In this document: in pieces, positions 1 to 8,176 of the stretch
Position numbering within the stretch: position 1 is the stretch's first letter
Layout of the letters: every line of letters starts with the position of its first letter
Origin: Marinagarivorans sp. UBA5868
GTDB lineage: Bacteria > Pseudomonadota > Gammaproteobacteria > Pseudomonadales > Cellvibrionaceae
Reading direction: 5' to 3'
Assembly (NCBI GenBank): GCA_002432095.1
Contig: DJFQ01000157.1
Span: forward strand, 2,033-16,585
DNA: 14,553 bases
Made by a program: the position numbers and the translations under genes
The notes under the pieces: generated by a model
Database searches by the model: none
Seen by the model: the letters and a program-made list of their open reading frames with translations, nothing else
What the model was told of the DNA's origin: nothing

Positions 1-2418
1 CCTCAGCGCAGCGACGATATCGCGCAAATCTCCTTCACGTCTGGAACCGAAGGCAAACCCAAAGGCATATTGATTTCGCATAACAACCTGGCTGACATGG
101 TGGACAGATTGAATCTGGTTATGCAAATGGACGCGAGTATTCGTGAATACGTAGGCGTGCCCGTTTACCATTCATTCGGCTTTGGTCGCTGCCGCGCAGT
201 CGCTACTATTGGTGGCAAATTTTTTATTCCTGCTAATGGTTTCAATCCACTCGAAATAAAAAGCATGCTGGAAAGCCGGCAAATCAATGCTATTTCCGCC
301 GTACCAAGCCTATGGCGCATCCTCTTTGAATGTGCGGATATGTTCGGTGAAGAAACACGAGAGGTGAAGTGGATCGAAATTGGCAGTCAATATATGAGTG
401 CCGAGGAAAAGTTAAAGCTTAAGAAAATCTTTCCGTCTGCCACGATAGTGCAACACTACGGACTTACCGAAGCATCTCGCGCTACATTTCTTTCAATTCA
501 TGAATCCGATGATCCGCTCATACTGGAATCCGTAGGCCGCACCGTTGGCGACACGGAAATCCGCGCTAACTCTGAGGGGAAGATAACCATTCGCGGAAGT
601 GTTGTCGCCCAGCAAAGGTTTGTAGAAGGACAGCTTCAACCACTCACAGACCAGGACGGCTGGCTGACGACAAGCGATCTAGGCGAGGTGCGCAATGGTT
701 TGGTGTATTACTTGGGCCGTGCGGACGACATCATCAACTGCGGCGGCGTAAAAATCGTGCCGGACAATGTCGAACGGGAACTGCGCAATGCGCTCGGCCT
801 CGAAACCGGCATCGCGTGCGCCCGTATCAAGGATGAGATGAGGGGTGACGGTATATTGGTTGTATATGAAACCTCAACCCAGCTGGATGCCCGTATTCTC
901 AAAACTGCCGCAGAATCTGTTCTCGCCGAAATGAAAGTGGTGGTCGGTAACGCGCTGCATTTGATGTCGATCGAAAAAATCCCGGTGACAGCCACCGGCA
1001 AAATTCAACGTAAAGAACTCACCGCTCAATTCGAAAAAAGTCGTCCGTTTACGCAAGCGGCAGCTCCTACCAGCCCGCTGCACAAGGAAGAAAGTCAGCT
1101 CACGCCACGAGAACAAGAGCTGGTTACGCTGTGGCAGCAATTACTCAAAATTGAACAGATCGATATCCACGAAAGTTTTCTCGACCTCGGTGGCGATTCA
1201 TTAACTGCGATTACCGCCATCGTCAAGATGAAGCGAATGGGCGTGCCTGATCATATTTGCCGGGGGATACTTCAAGGCAAGTCCATCGCACAGCTCGCCG
1301 CAGATGAGCGTGCAGAAAAAGTCACACATTCGACAACCAAGAGCGCAAATGAGCCGCTTCAGGAACACTACAAAAACACACTGAACATCAAAGTCGTGCG
1401 CGGCATTCTGGTGTTATTGGTGATCTTCGCCCATTGGTCGGAGGGCTTTTTAGACCGGTTGCCGGACTGGGTACAAAACCTCAAGCCCTATATTGCGCCG
1501 CTGCTTGCCTTTGGCACCCCGGGATTTGCCGTCATGTACGGCGTGACTATGGGCTACAGTTTTTATCCGCTATTTTTGCGTACACCTAAACGTCTTCTTA
1601 GTCTGACAAAACCAATCTTTTTAGTTTTGGCCTCCGGCGTCCTTTTATTGGGGGCTGTACATATCGGCATGCGGTTTCTCGAATATGGCAGCATCTCGCA
1701 TACGCAATTTGCGGTGAGTTTCTACAATGTTTTAACTTTTTATTTGCTCGCCACCCTGAGCTTATATTGGTGGTTTTCCTTGCTTAAGCGTTCTGGCAAG
1801 CCGGTCATCACGGCACTATTGATTGCGGTCCTTAGCCATCTGCTATACCTCGTCTACACGGAGCCGTTAACCCGAGTTCCCATGGAAGGTTTTGCGGAAT
1901 TTGGTAAATTGTTGGTTGCCGCCAAATACAGTTATTTCAACATGGCGTGCGGGGTCTTCGTGGGCATGGCAGTTGGTATTGGGTTGACGCAAAGAGAGTC
2001 ATTCAGCCTTGGAGGAAAATCTGCTTTGGTGTTCGCCATAATGAGCCTGTTGATATCGGTTATTTACTCCCAAGCGGCGAATCAAATAGACATGTGGACC
2101 GTATGGCCCACTCGAATGGTTGAAGGATGGCGCTGGTTCTTCTACTCGGGGGCATGCCTATTAATGTTGGTAGTATGCGATAAAATCCTGAACCGTTATC
2201 ACGCCATGCATCGATTTTCCCGCCTATCGCTGGAGATTTTGGCGAGTGTTGGTCTTCTCGCATTTCCACTCTTTATCCTGCATGAGCTTGTGCTGCCGGC
2301 CAAAGATGCCATGGTCCACGCAGGCCTACCCAATGGCGCGGGACTGGCTATCGCTATGGGACTGTTTCTCGCTTGCACGGCATACTTGTTAAAAATTAGC
2401 CAGAAGCTGCAATTCTAG
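1..2418 (+). CDS. Adenylation-carrier-AT3 fusion (acyl-activating ligase, phosphopantetheine carrier, membrane acyltransferase), 5' partial
   Basis: The frame is open from base 1, so the start lies outside the window; codons are numbered from base 1. The adenylation domain shows the phosphate-binding motif FTSGTEGKPKG (about 12-22), H57 in a YHSFGFG segment, QHYGLTE (151-157), the ATP-binding TSD with D226, GRADD (239-243) and the C-terminal lysine K334 in TGKIQRKEL. A carrier domain follows with LGGDSL, the phosphopantetheine serine being S400. From about 460 to the end there are roughly ten hydrophobic segments resembling an AT3 acyltransferase, with R467 and H478 eleven residues apart and H761 in FILHELV near the end. 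Inference: an acid is adenylated, loaded on the internal carrier and transferred to a saccharide at the membrane. The amino-group-binding aspartate of NRPS and DltA domains is not evident, so a non-amino acid is more likely. The AT3 part lacks the usual WSLAVEEQFY-like motif, so its activity is less certain. About 150 N-terminal residues are probably missing. Confidence 0.88.
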   Translation, partial: PQRSDDIAQISFTSGTEGKPKGILISHNNLADMVDRLNLVMQMDASIREYVGVPVYHSFGFGRCRAVATIGGKFFIPANGFNPLEIKSMLESRQINAISAVPSLWRILFECADMFGEETREVKWIEIGSQYMSAEEKLKLKKIFPSATIVQHYGLTEASRATFLSIHESDDPLILESVGRTVGDTEIRANSEGKITIRGSVVAQQRFVEGQLQPLTDQDGWLTTSDLGEVRNGLVYYLGRADDIINCGGVKIVPDNVERELRNALGLETGIACARIKDEMRGDGILVVYETSTQLDARILKTAAESVLAEMKVVVGNALHLMSIEKIPVTATGKIQRKELTAQFEKSRPFTQAAAPTSPLHKEESQLTPREQELVTLWQQLLKIEQIDIHESFLDLGGDSLTAITAIVKMKRMGVPDHICRGILQGKSIAQLAADERAEKVTHSTTKSANEPLQEHYKNTLNIKVVRGILVLLVIFAHWSEGFLDRLPDWVQNLKPYIAPLLAFGTPGFAVMYGVTMGYSFYPLFLRTPKRLLSLTKPIFLVLASGVLLLGAVHIGMRFLEYGSISHTQFAVSFYNVLTFYLLATLSLYWWFSLLKRSGKPVITALLIAVLSHLLYLVYTEPLTRVPMEGFAEFGKLLVAAKYSYFNMACGVFVGMAVGIGLTQRESFSLGGKSALVFAIMSLLISVIYSQAANQIDMWTVWPTRMVEGWRWFFYSGACLLMLVVCDKILNRYHAMHRFSRLSLEILASVGLLAFPLFILHELVLPAKDAMVHAGLPNGAGLAIAMGLFLACTAYLLKISQKLQF

Positions 2419-2458
2419 TAATCCACCTACACGCCAAGACAGGATAGCGAAGACGCTT

Positions 2459-3223
2459 ATGACCTCATCCAAAGTCAAAATACTAAACGTGGAGATGGAT
2501 AACCTAACCACCGAAGAGCTGTTGCAGCGGTATCACCAGGGGCTCCTAGTGACACCCAATATCGACCACCTGATCAAACTGCAAAAAGACCGGGATTTTT
2601 ATTTGTGTTATCAGCAGGCCGCTTACACCGTATGCGACAGCCGCATCCTTTACCTGCTCAGCCGGCTTTTGTTTCCCGGCAATGCCTTACGAGCACAGAT
2701 AACGGGGTCGGATTTTTTCCCCGCTTTCTGTGAATACCACAGCCGAATACCGAGCGGCGCAAAAGTTTTCCTTTTGGGTGGTACAGATGAATCAGTACAA
2801 ATAGCCAAAGACAAAATTAACCAGAAAACCAACAGTCAAATTGTCGTCGGCGCATATTCTCCACCTTTTGGCTTTGAGAAATCCGAAATCGAGACAGGCA
2901 AAATCATAGACCTGATTCGCAACTCTGGAGCAAATGCCCTAGCCATCGGAGTGGGTGCGCCCAAGCAGGAAAAATGGATATGCTCGCACCGTGAAAAGAT
3001 GCCGGAAATAACTCGATACCTCGCCATCGGTGCAACCATTGAATTTGAGAGCGGCAACTTGCAGCGCGCACCTAAATGGATGACTCGAATGGGGTTAGAA
3101 TGGTTATTTCGCCTTTCTCAAGAACCAAAACGACTGGCAAAACGCTATCTTGTGGAGGATATGCCTGTTTTCTTTTTGCTGGCTAAGCAGCGACTGGGGA
3201 TCTATAGAGATCCTTGGAAGTAG
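2459..3223 (+). CDS. WecG/TagA/CpsF family glycosyltransferase
   Basis: A 254-residue protein of normal length for the WecG/TagA/CpsF family (GT26). These enzymes transfer a sugar, such as ManNAc or ManNAcA, to an undecaprenyl-diphosphate-linked sugar on the cytoplasmic face of the inner membrane. Visible family signatures are VTPNIDHL (31-38), TGSDFFPAF, KVFLLGG, YSPPFGF, GVGAPKQEKW and a C-terminal stretch with RAPKWM, GLEWLFRL and KRYL. The putative catalytic aspartate is D60, but it sits in CDSRI where many members have DG. The ATG at 2459 is preceded by a weak GAAGA five bases upstream and is supported by the family-like N-terminus. It follows the fusion gene by 40 bases on the same strand, so the two are probably co-transcribed. 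The exact donor sugar cannot be read from the sequence. Confidence 0.92.
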   Translation: MTSSKVKILNVEMDNLTTEELLQRYHQGLLVTPNIDHLIKLQKDRDFYLCYQQAAYTVCDSRILYLLSRLLFPGNALRAQITGSDFFPAFCEYHSRIPSGAKVFLLGGTDESVQIAKDKINQKTNSQIVVGAYSPPFGFEKSEIETGKIIDLIRNSGANALAIGVGAPKQEKWICSHREKMPEITRYLAIGATIEFESGNLQRAPKWMTRMGLEWLFRLSQEPKRLAKRYLVEDMPVFFLLAKQRLGIYRDPWK

Positions 3224-3308
3224 CTGATCAAATTCGACCACGCTCACACTTTCATATATCGACAATAGAAAATAGCCTAATAGAAAACAATTTCTGCCAC
3301 ACGGAAGA

Positions 3309-3335
3309 GAGGTAAAAAGTATTTCACTTTACCTC
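3309..3335. terminator. Possible hairpin between convergent genes
   Basis: GAGGTAAA (3309-3316) pairs with TTTACCTC (3328-3335) around an 11-base loop. It spans the last codons and stop of the minus-strand acyltransferase gene and lies 86 bases after the plus-strand glycosyltransferase stop. On the plus strand a run of eight T lies at 3346-3353, ten bases beyond the stem, too far for a classical intrinsic terminator. It may end plus-strand transcription weakly or be chance. Confidence 0.3.
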
Positions 3336-4406
3336 ATAGCGCTGCTTTTTTTTCATAAAGAATTTTTCGTATGTATTGTAACTAATATATGCGAATAACG
3401 TAGATAATAACGTGAGCACAACGAAAAACAGACCCCGTGAATCCGATAGCGCATCCCCCGGAAAAATCGCCATAGCCTTTCCGCTGAGCCCCCAGAGCTG
3501 TCCGTGAAGAATGTATATTCCGTAACTGACTACACCAATCATACGAACCCAGGCCAAGCTCAATATTGACTTAAGATAGTTTTCTTCATTAATAACACAA
3601 GTCATCAAGAAAGCCGCCATTAACATTTGGACGGCCATCTGAGCAACTCCGACGATTGGACCCGACTGGGCAGCTATGAATCCCACAGAAGCAGCAAGCG
3701 TTAACGGAGCAGCCAATGGACTCACCGTTAGTTGCGCAAATATCTCATAAATCTTTTTGGTGTTTAATCCAATAGCAACCAAACACCCCAATAAAATTGT
3801 CCTGTATGGCACCAACATCTGATTGAGTTTAAATGCGTACTCGCCCAGGAAACCCATCGCACATAACATTGAAACTCCAAGGGCGACTATTATCATCAGC
3901 GCAGGACGAAAAAAGCCAATGCCAACCACCAATAAAGGCCAAAGAAGATAAAACTGCTCTTCTACAGCCAGGCTCCATGCTCGATGAAAAAATTGGTATT
4001 GATCTTCCGGCATCCAGTTTGAGACATACAATAAATAATACGGCATAGACGAAAGCATCATTTCCAACTTCTGGTTTTGCGTGACTATTGCCCATGCCAT
4101 TAACGCAAGGAGATAACCGTAATAAAGGGGGAAAATCCTAAGTGTTCTCCTCACGTAGAACTTACTTAAAGATATTTTGCCTTTGATTCGCTTCTCTTTA
4201 ATCAATAGATGCGTAATCAAAAATCCGCTTAGGACAAAAAAGAGATCCACGCCAAGATAGCCGCGCTCAAGCAAGGCCCACTGAAAAAAGCTCTGCCCGG
4301 CCGAGTGGTGCCACAACACCGCCAATATCGCCATGGCGCGAATGCCATCCAGCAACGCAAAATGCTTGCTCTCCTGAAATTCTTCGAATGTTTGAACCGC
4401 TCTCAT
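3324..4406 (-). CDS. Stand-alone acyltransferase-3 (AT3) membrane O-acyltransferase
   Basis: A 360-residue polytopic inner-membrane protein of the acyltransferase-3 family, which typically moves an acetyl or other acyl group from a CoA donor to sugars of exported polysaccharides. Motifs seen: LLDGIRAMAIL with R23, the conserved histidine H34 eleven residues later (in LWHHSAG), GVDLFFVLSGFLI (52-64), RRTLRIFP (86-93) and HRAWSLAVEEQFYLLWP (141-157). Near the C-terminus GVVSYGIYILHG matches the usual late motif. The reading frame could extend upstream to 4490, but the ATG at 4406 is preferred: AAGGA lies four to five bases before it, and the 28 extra residues are charged, poorly conserved in style and lie before the normal AT3 start. 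It has no SGNH domain. It lies on the minus strand downstream of the lipoprotein gene but is cut off from it by the terminator at 4604-4636, so it probably has its own promoter in the AT-rich stretch 4407-4600; I found no convincing -35/-10 pair there. Confidence 0.9.
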   Translation of the reverse strand: MRAVQTFEEFQESKHFALLDGIRAMAILAVLWHHSAGQSFFQWALLERGYLGVDLFFVLSGFLITHLLIKEKRIKGKISLSKFYVRRTLRIFPLYYGYLLALMAWAIVTQNQKLEMMLSSMPYYLLYVSNWMPEDQYQFFHRAWSLAVEEQFYLLWPLLVVGIGFFRPALMIIVALGVSMLCAMGFLGEYAFKLNQMLVPYRTILLGCLVAIGLNTKKIYEIFAQLTVSPLAAPLTLAASVGFIAAQSGPIVGVAQMAVQMLMAAFLMTCVINEENYLKSILSLAWVRMIGVVSYGIYILHGQLWGLSGKAMAIFPGDALSDSRGLFFVVLTLLSTLFAYISYNTYEKFFMKKKQRYEVK

Positions 4407-4603
4407 ATATTCCTTTTTTGGCTTATCGAATGATTGGCTTTCATCGAACACGCTGAACTCTGACAAATGCCTAGTGTAACGATGATGCAAGCAAATATAA
4501 TTTAAAAAACAACGAATTAACGTAAGAGCTTATTCGCAGCTACTGCAGAACAATAGAATCTTACCGGCGCCCTACTTGACTCATCATTTCATACAATCTC
4601 TTT

Positions 4604-4636
4604 AAAAAAAAAGGCCGACGATAGCCGGCCTTTTTT
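4604..4636 (-). terminator. Intrinsic terminator (bidirectional form) after the lipoprotein gene
   Basis: An 11-bp perfect stem, AAAAAAGGCCG (4607-4617) with CGGCCTTTTTT (4626-4636), closes an 8-base loop. Read on the minus strand it is a GC-rich stem core followed by a run of nine T, starting 28 bases past the lipoprotein stop codon. The symmetric A and T tracts mean it could also work on the plus strand, but no plus-strand gene ends just before it. Confidence 0.88.
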
Positions 4637-4663
4637 ATTCAACAAGTTTCAGCGAGGGAGGAT

Positions 4664-7528
4664 TTAGTTGAAACCCTGCCGCACATACTGATTAATCGCA
4701 GAAGCTGTGTAACGAACATCCCAATCTCCCAAAGGCCGAGACTTCACCTTATTCATGAACTCGTCAAAGCTTTTTTCACCGCCAAGCGATTTATTGTAGT
4801 CTGCTAACGTCCGACCTGGAGCAGAGAACTTCTTGTTTGCGTCATCACTAGCCCCCCACTGCCAAGCGATGTTGCTTTCATAGGCAAATTGGGCGCCAGT
4901 ATATTGAGAAATGCTGATTTTCGCTAACGATTTATAAAGGCGATTCCAGTCAGAGTCACCGTCGTATAAAGTGTGGACAATATTGTTCTTCAATGAAAAT
5001 TGTCCCTGCCCAGGCTCATTAATTATCAAGCCCCAAACTGCTGGCGTACAAAGATTTGTACCTGTGCATGCCCCCAAGCCTTTGATCATGCTCTGACCTT
5101 CGGTAATAACGTTGCCAATAGCCTGAGCTTTTACACCCGCAGCAAGAGGCTTTCCGTTGTAGCCCATTTGCAAACTAACCGCATTTCTTGCAAAGAAGTT
5201 GTTCTCAAACAGGCCGCCTGGGCGCCCGTGAATGCCGTGACTAGAACCCCTGGTGACAATATTGTTGCGAATCACCAGCCCGTTACCTTCAGTAGAACTC
5301 TGAATATAAAGATTGTGATTGAACATATTAGCCCCAGCGCCAGGAACAACTGGATTCCATCCGCCGTAATCGAACACGTTCTCCTCTATCAATAAACCCT
5401 TTACTCCTGCCGCGTATAAATTTGAAGGCCGCTCGTTTCGCTCGGTAGAAGACTTAATAGAGTATGCACCAGTCCAGATATTCCTGCGCAATGTAATATT
5501 CTTCGGGTTCCCAGTTTCCCACTCCTGCATGATTACCTCGGTGTAATTAAACAGGTTATCTTCAAATAGGATATTTTCATTTCCACCCAAAAGAACAACA
5601 TTTGCGTGCCCTTCGCCGGTAAATTCGGGATGTTTCGGATCCATTTTATATGCCGAGAATTCTAGCCCGACGAAGCTAAAGTTCATTAACTTACCCTTCA
5701 TAATATGAAGAGTCGATCCACCGTTCTCAATTTTCGGACGCGCACCAGACGCACCATAATATGTCATGACCGCCGGCTCACTTGCACTACGACCAGACGG
5801 ATGCAGATTTATCATTCGCTCTCCGCGCCAAACATCACCACGCTTGAGATATAAATGATCAGGGTAACCGTTGCGCATTTTTTCCAACCCAGCAGCAATC
5901 GTTTTGCAGGGCGCCGCTTCGCTTAAACAGGTGTTTGCATCGCTACCAACTGAACTACTTACATAAATAAGCTTAGAATCGCTGGACGGCTTGATTACGG
6001 TAAATCCCTTTGCGCTACCGCTTACAGGAGCAACTACATTGATTGACACAGATGCACTGGAGGTCTTGCCCGCCTGAGTGATTTGATAGGTGAAGGAATC
6101 AGCACCAGAAAATCCTGAATCCGGTGTGTATGTAAAAAATCCCATATCAAACATAGTTACGCTCCCATGAGATGGCGCCATGGTTATAGCATAGACGGCA
6201 TCACTTTCGAACTCATCATTGGCACTTACTGGCTGAACCTCACCTGGCTGGGCATCCGATCCCGCTTGAAATGTATAACTATCTGGTGTTGCAACAGGTG
6301 CGATCGTGGGCAGTACCACTTCGGGCTCATTAAGCTCACCAACCACAGAGAAGTTTATCAGCGTAGGAATTCCGGCCTCACCAGAAGCATCAACTTCTGC
6401 ATAGGGCGTCACTACTAACGTATAGTCACCGACCGGCAGTCCATTTTTATTGATGTCTATATGTTGTGTTTCATTCGCAAGTGCGTATGCCGCATTGTTC
6501 TCAGCACGATTAACATCTATGGGGCCACTGAGGGAAAAGTGAACACTTCCGGTTTTACTAACATCTTCGCTCACCGCAATGACATTAATTAGATTAGTGG
6601 TCAGTTCGCCGAGATCAATTTCCGCACCTTCAGTGATACGGCTTACCACAACATAATCACCCGTACCTTCTGTCACTGCCACCAAATCAACGGCCGCAAT
6701 TTTAGGCACTGTAGTAATAATCTGCTTATCAACAACTTTAAAACTTACGGTTTTTACTATACCTTTTTGACCTTCCATATCGGGAAGAGCATATGGAGTG
6801 ACAGAGAGCGTGTAATCGCCTACAGGCAGTTGCGACTTGGCGATACTAAGATTGACCGTGTCCACCACCATCGTATACGCGGCGTTGTTTTCCCAGCGGT
6901 CGACGCTGACCGGACCCGATAATTTAAAGTGAACACTCCCGGTTTTGCTGACATCTGCAGAGTCAGCAACAACATTCAGCAGGTCAATGGACGTTTGTGA
7001 GAGGTCAATGACAGATCCACTGGTCAAAGTAGACAGCTCCACCATTTCGCTGGTACTGGTATAACCCACCAACTTAACAGCACTTATCACCGGAACCAGC
7101 TCGACTGACTCGCCCGGCTCGACAGATGGCTCTTCCGGGGTTACAGCTGGCTCAGACACAATCACGATACGCTTCACTGGCTGGGCAGCCATGTTGGCGG
7201 AATCCGTGACACGATAGGTAATTTCGTATTGGCCGGGCTGACTGGTATTGACCTGCATATTATTGGAATACACAGCACCAGTAACATCACCGTCCTCCGC
7301 ATCCGTTGCCTGAACGCCAGGATCAACAAAAGAGGAGTTCACCGGAATAGTGACGACAGGCTCACCCATTAATTCGATTACGGGAGCCGTATTGGTTGTG
7401 GAAGGATCTTCCGGTTGAGTAGGGTCGTTTTCCTGTTCATTGGGGTCTTGGACATCGACCGTACAACCGGTAACGAACACCGACATGGATAACAACAGTG
7501 CGGTGCAGAATTGCAAACGTTTTGCCAT
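4664..7528 (-). CDS. Large outer-membrane lipoprotein with Ig-like modules and a C-terminal parallel beta-helix
   Basis: A 954-residue protein with a lipoprotein signal peptide: MAKR, a hydrophobic stretch, then lipobox VTGC with C22. Residue 23 is T, not D, so outer-membrane sorting is expected. An acidic, proline-rich linker (about 23-46) leads to an Ig-like domain of DUF5011 type (47-125, DPGVQATDAEDGDVTG). Next come two homologous Ig-like repeats (146-266 and 275-396), a cadherin-like or Big-type domain (about 411-500, with FFTYTPDSGFSGADSFTY) and a beta-helix region from about 518 to 900. The last starts with IYVSSSVGSDANTC and PCKTIAAGLEKM, a common N-terminal cap of pectate-lyase-like helices, and has many NN/N-rich turns such as IEENVFDY, IRNNIVTR, FENNFFA and LKNNIV. 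Cysteine pairs 534/541 and 821/827 could form disulfides. GGAG lies seven bases before the ATG. Inference: a surface-exposed protein that binds, cuts or modifies the polysaccharide; no catalytic residues could be assigned, so lyase, epimerase or purely structural roles remain open. Confidence 0.9.
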   Translation of the reverse strand: MAKRLQFCTALLLSMSVFVTGCTVDVQDPNEQENDPTQPEDPSTTNTAPVIELMGEPVVTIPVNSSFVDPGVQATDAEDGDVTGAVYSNNMQVNTSQPGQYEITYRVTDSANMAAQPVKRIVIVSEPAVTPEEPSVEPGESVELVPVISAVKLVGYTSTSEMVELSTLTSGSVIDLSQTSIDLLNVVADSADVSKTGSVHFKLSGPVSVDRWENNAAYTMVVDTVNLSIAKSQLPVGDYTLSVTPYALPDMEGQKGIVKTVSFKVVDKQIITTVPKIAAVDLVAVTEGTGDYVVVSRITEGAEIDLGELTTNLINVIAVSEDVSKTGSVHFSLSGPIDVNRAENNAAYALANETQHIDINKNGLPVGDYTLVVTPYAEVDASGEAGIPTLINFSVVGELNEPEVVLPTIAPVATPDSYTFQAGSDAQPGEVQPVSANDEFESDAVYAITMAPSHGSVTMFDMGFFTYTPDSGFSGADSFTYQITQAGKTSSASVSINVVAPVSGSAKGFTVIKPSSDSKLIYVSSSVGSDANTCLSEAAPCKTIAAGLEKMRNGYPDHLYLKRGDVWRGERMINLHPSGRSASEPAVMTYYGASGARPKIENGGSTLHIMKGKLMNFSFVGLEFSAYKMDPKHPEFTGEGHANVVLLGGNENILFEDNLFNYTEVIMQEWETGNPKNITLRRNIWTGAYSIKSSTERNERPSNLYAAGVKGLLIEENVFDYGGWNPVVPGAGANMFNHNLYIQSSTEGNGLVIRNNIVTRGSSHGIHGRPGGLFENNFFARNAVSLQMGYNGKPLAAGVKAQAIGNVITEGQSMIKGLGACTGTNLCTPAVWGLIINEPGQGQFSLKNNIVHTLYDGDSDWNRLYKSLAKISISQYTGAQFAYESNIAWQWGASDDANKKFSAPGRTLADYNKSLGGEKSFDEFMNKVKSRPLGDWDVRYTASAINQYVRQGFN
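6341..7093 (-). repeat. Tandem pair of homologous Ig-like modules inside the lipoprotein gene
   Basis: Residues 146-266 and 275-396 of the lipoprotein are two copies of one module offset by 130 residues. Both contain DVSKTGSVHF, then LSGP, then ENNAAY (192-217 and 322-347), and both contain LPVGDYTL followed by VTPYA (234-247 and 364-377). Similar modules, with a GSV-F-L-G core and an EN-A-YAL loop, occur in many secreted proteins of marine bacteria (from memory). Confidence 0.9.
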
Positions 7529-7694
7529 GAAAAAACTCCGTACATCTAGAGTGCTTGTCTCATAAAAATCAAAACTGATGTCTTTGGGCGACCCCGTGCC
7601 CGCTGTACCGAGTATTCCTACATCAAATGTCTTCGGTGAGATTCAGTTTCATGTTTATCGCGAGGGTCATTGCCCTGCGTTGAGTTCAGTGTGG

Positions 7695-7707
7695 ATACTC
7701 TGAGTAT
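7695..7707. promoter_or_regulatory. Small dyad upstream of the lipoprotein gene (possible operator)
   Basis: ATACTC and GAGTAT flank a single central T, giving a 13-base dyad about 170 bases upstream of the lipoprotein start. A related GAGTATTCC occurs at 7610-7618, close to the GAGTATTTCC that begins in the dyad at 7702. This could be a repressor or activator site, but no matching regulator is in the window and chance is possible. Confidence 0.2.
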
Positions 7708-7845
7708 TTCCATGTTGATTGCTGCGCCAAGTTATTTCTGCTGTGATCTGAGCACGAAAAAAACATGCGCAAATTGGGTTTCCACTCAAAGTGCGTTACG
7801 AAGAAAGTTTGACGATGAACGGGTTTTTACAAACAAGCGGGGCGA

Positions 7846-8176
7846 AGAGAGAACCTGCTCTCTATAACTCCTCCCAAAAGACTTATTTTTGGTAATAAGC
7901 CTTGTCCGAAACTCCCAAATACCACATCCCCAAAAGCGATCTCAATCGTCAGCTACGAGAGTTACCCCGGACTGCTCAATAGAGCAGATCATGCGCGGCA
8001 GATGTTATTTGAATGATCTGTGCCGGAACGCATGAAAAGGTGGTCGGATTTTGCCGGCACAGCCAAAGCCTTGTCAATGTAAAATCTACATTAATTTCTC
8101 ATCCAGGCGATTGGCTCACAAATAATTCCATCGTTAATCAACGCGCCGGAATGCCGCACTACATGCGGCGTGGCGC
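7846..8176. other. Cluster of inverted repeats; candidate structured RNA or long leader
   Basis: Successive dyads are: AGAGAG/CTCTCT (7846-7851, 7858-7863); CTTATT/AATAAG (7882-7887, 7894-7899); CTGCTC/GAGCAG (7972-7977, 7982-7987); CAGATCAT/ATGATCTG (7985-7992, 8013-8020); CTGTGCCGG/CCGGCACAG (8018-8026, 8054-8062); AATGTA/TACATT (8076-8081, 8087-8092); and a 12-bp stem with a 3-base bulge, GCGCC-gga-ATGCCGC (8143-8157) with GCGGCGTGGCGC (8165-8176). The middle three share bases, so they exclude each other in part. Strand is unknown: on the minus strand this would be part of a long leader of the lipoprotein gene. It matches no RNA family I recognise. Several six-bp stems are expected by chance; the 9-bp and 12-bp ones are less so. 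Confidence 0.4.

Noticed and set aside
4407..4490. Upstream extension of the stand-alone AT3 gene by 28 codons.
   Set aside because: The ATG at 4406 has a better ribosome site and gives a normal AT3 N-terminus; the extension has no family-like sequence.
5000..5395. A 131-codon plus-strand frame inside the lipoprotein gene.
   Set aside because: It is antisense to the well-supported beta-helix region and has no ribosome site or known motif.
7640..7685. On the minus strand, CGCAGGGCAA resembles part of the c-di-GMP-I (GEMM) riboswitch.
   Set aside because: The second conserved block (GACGCAAAGCC-like) and the receptor helix are missing. Only about ten bases match, which can occur by chance.
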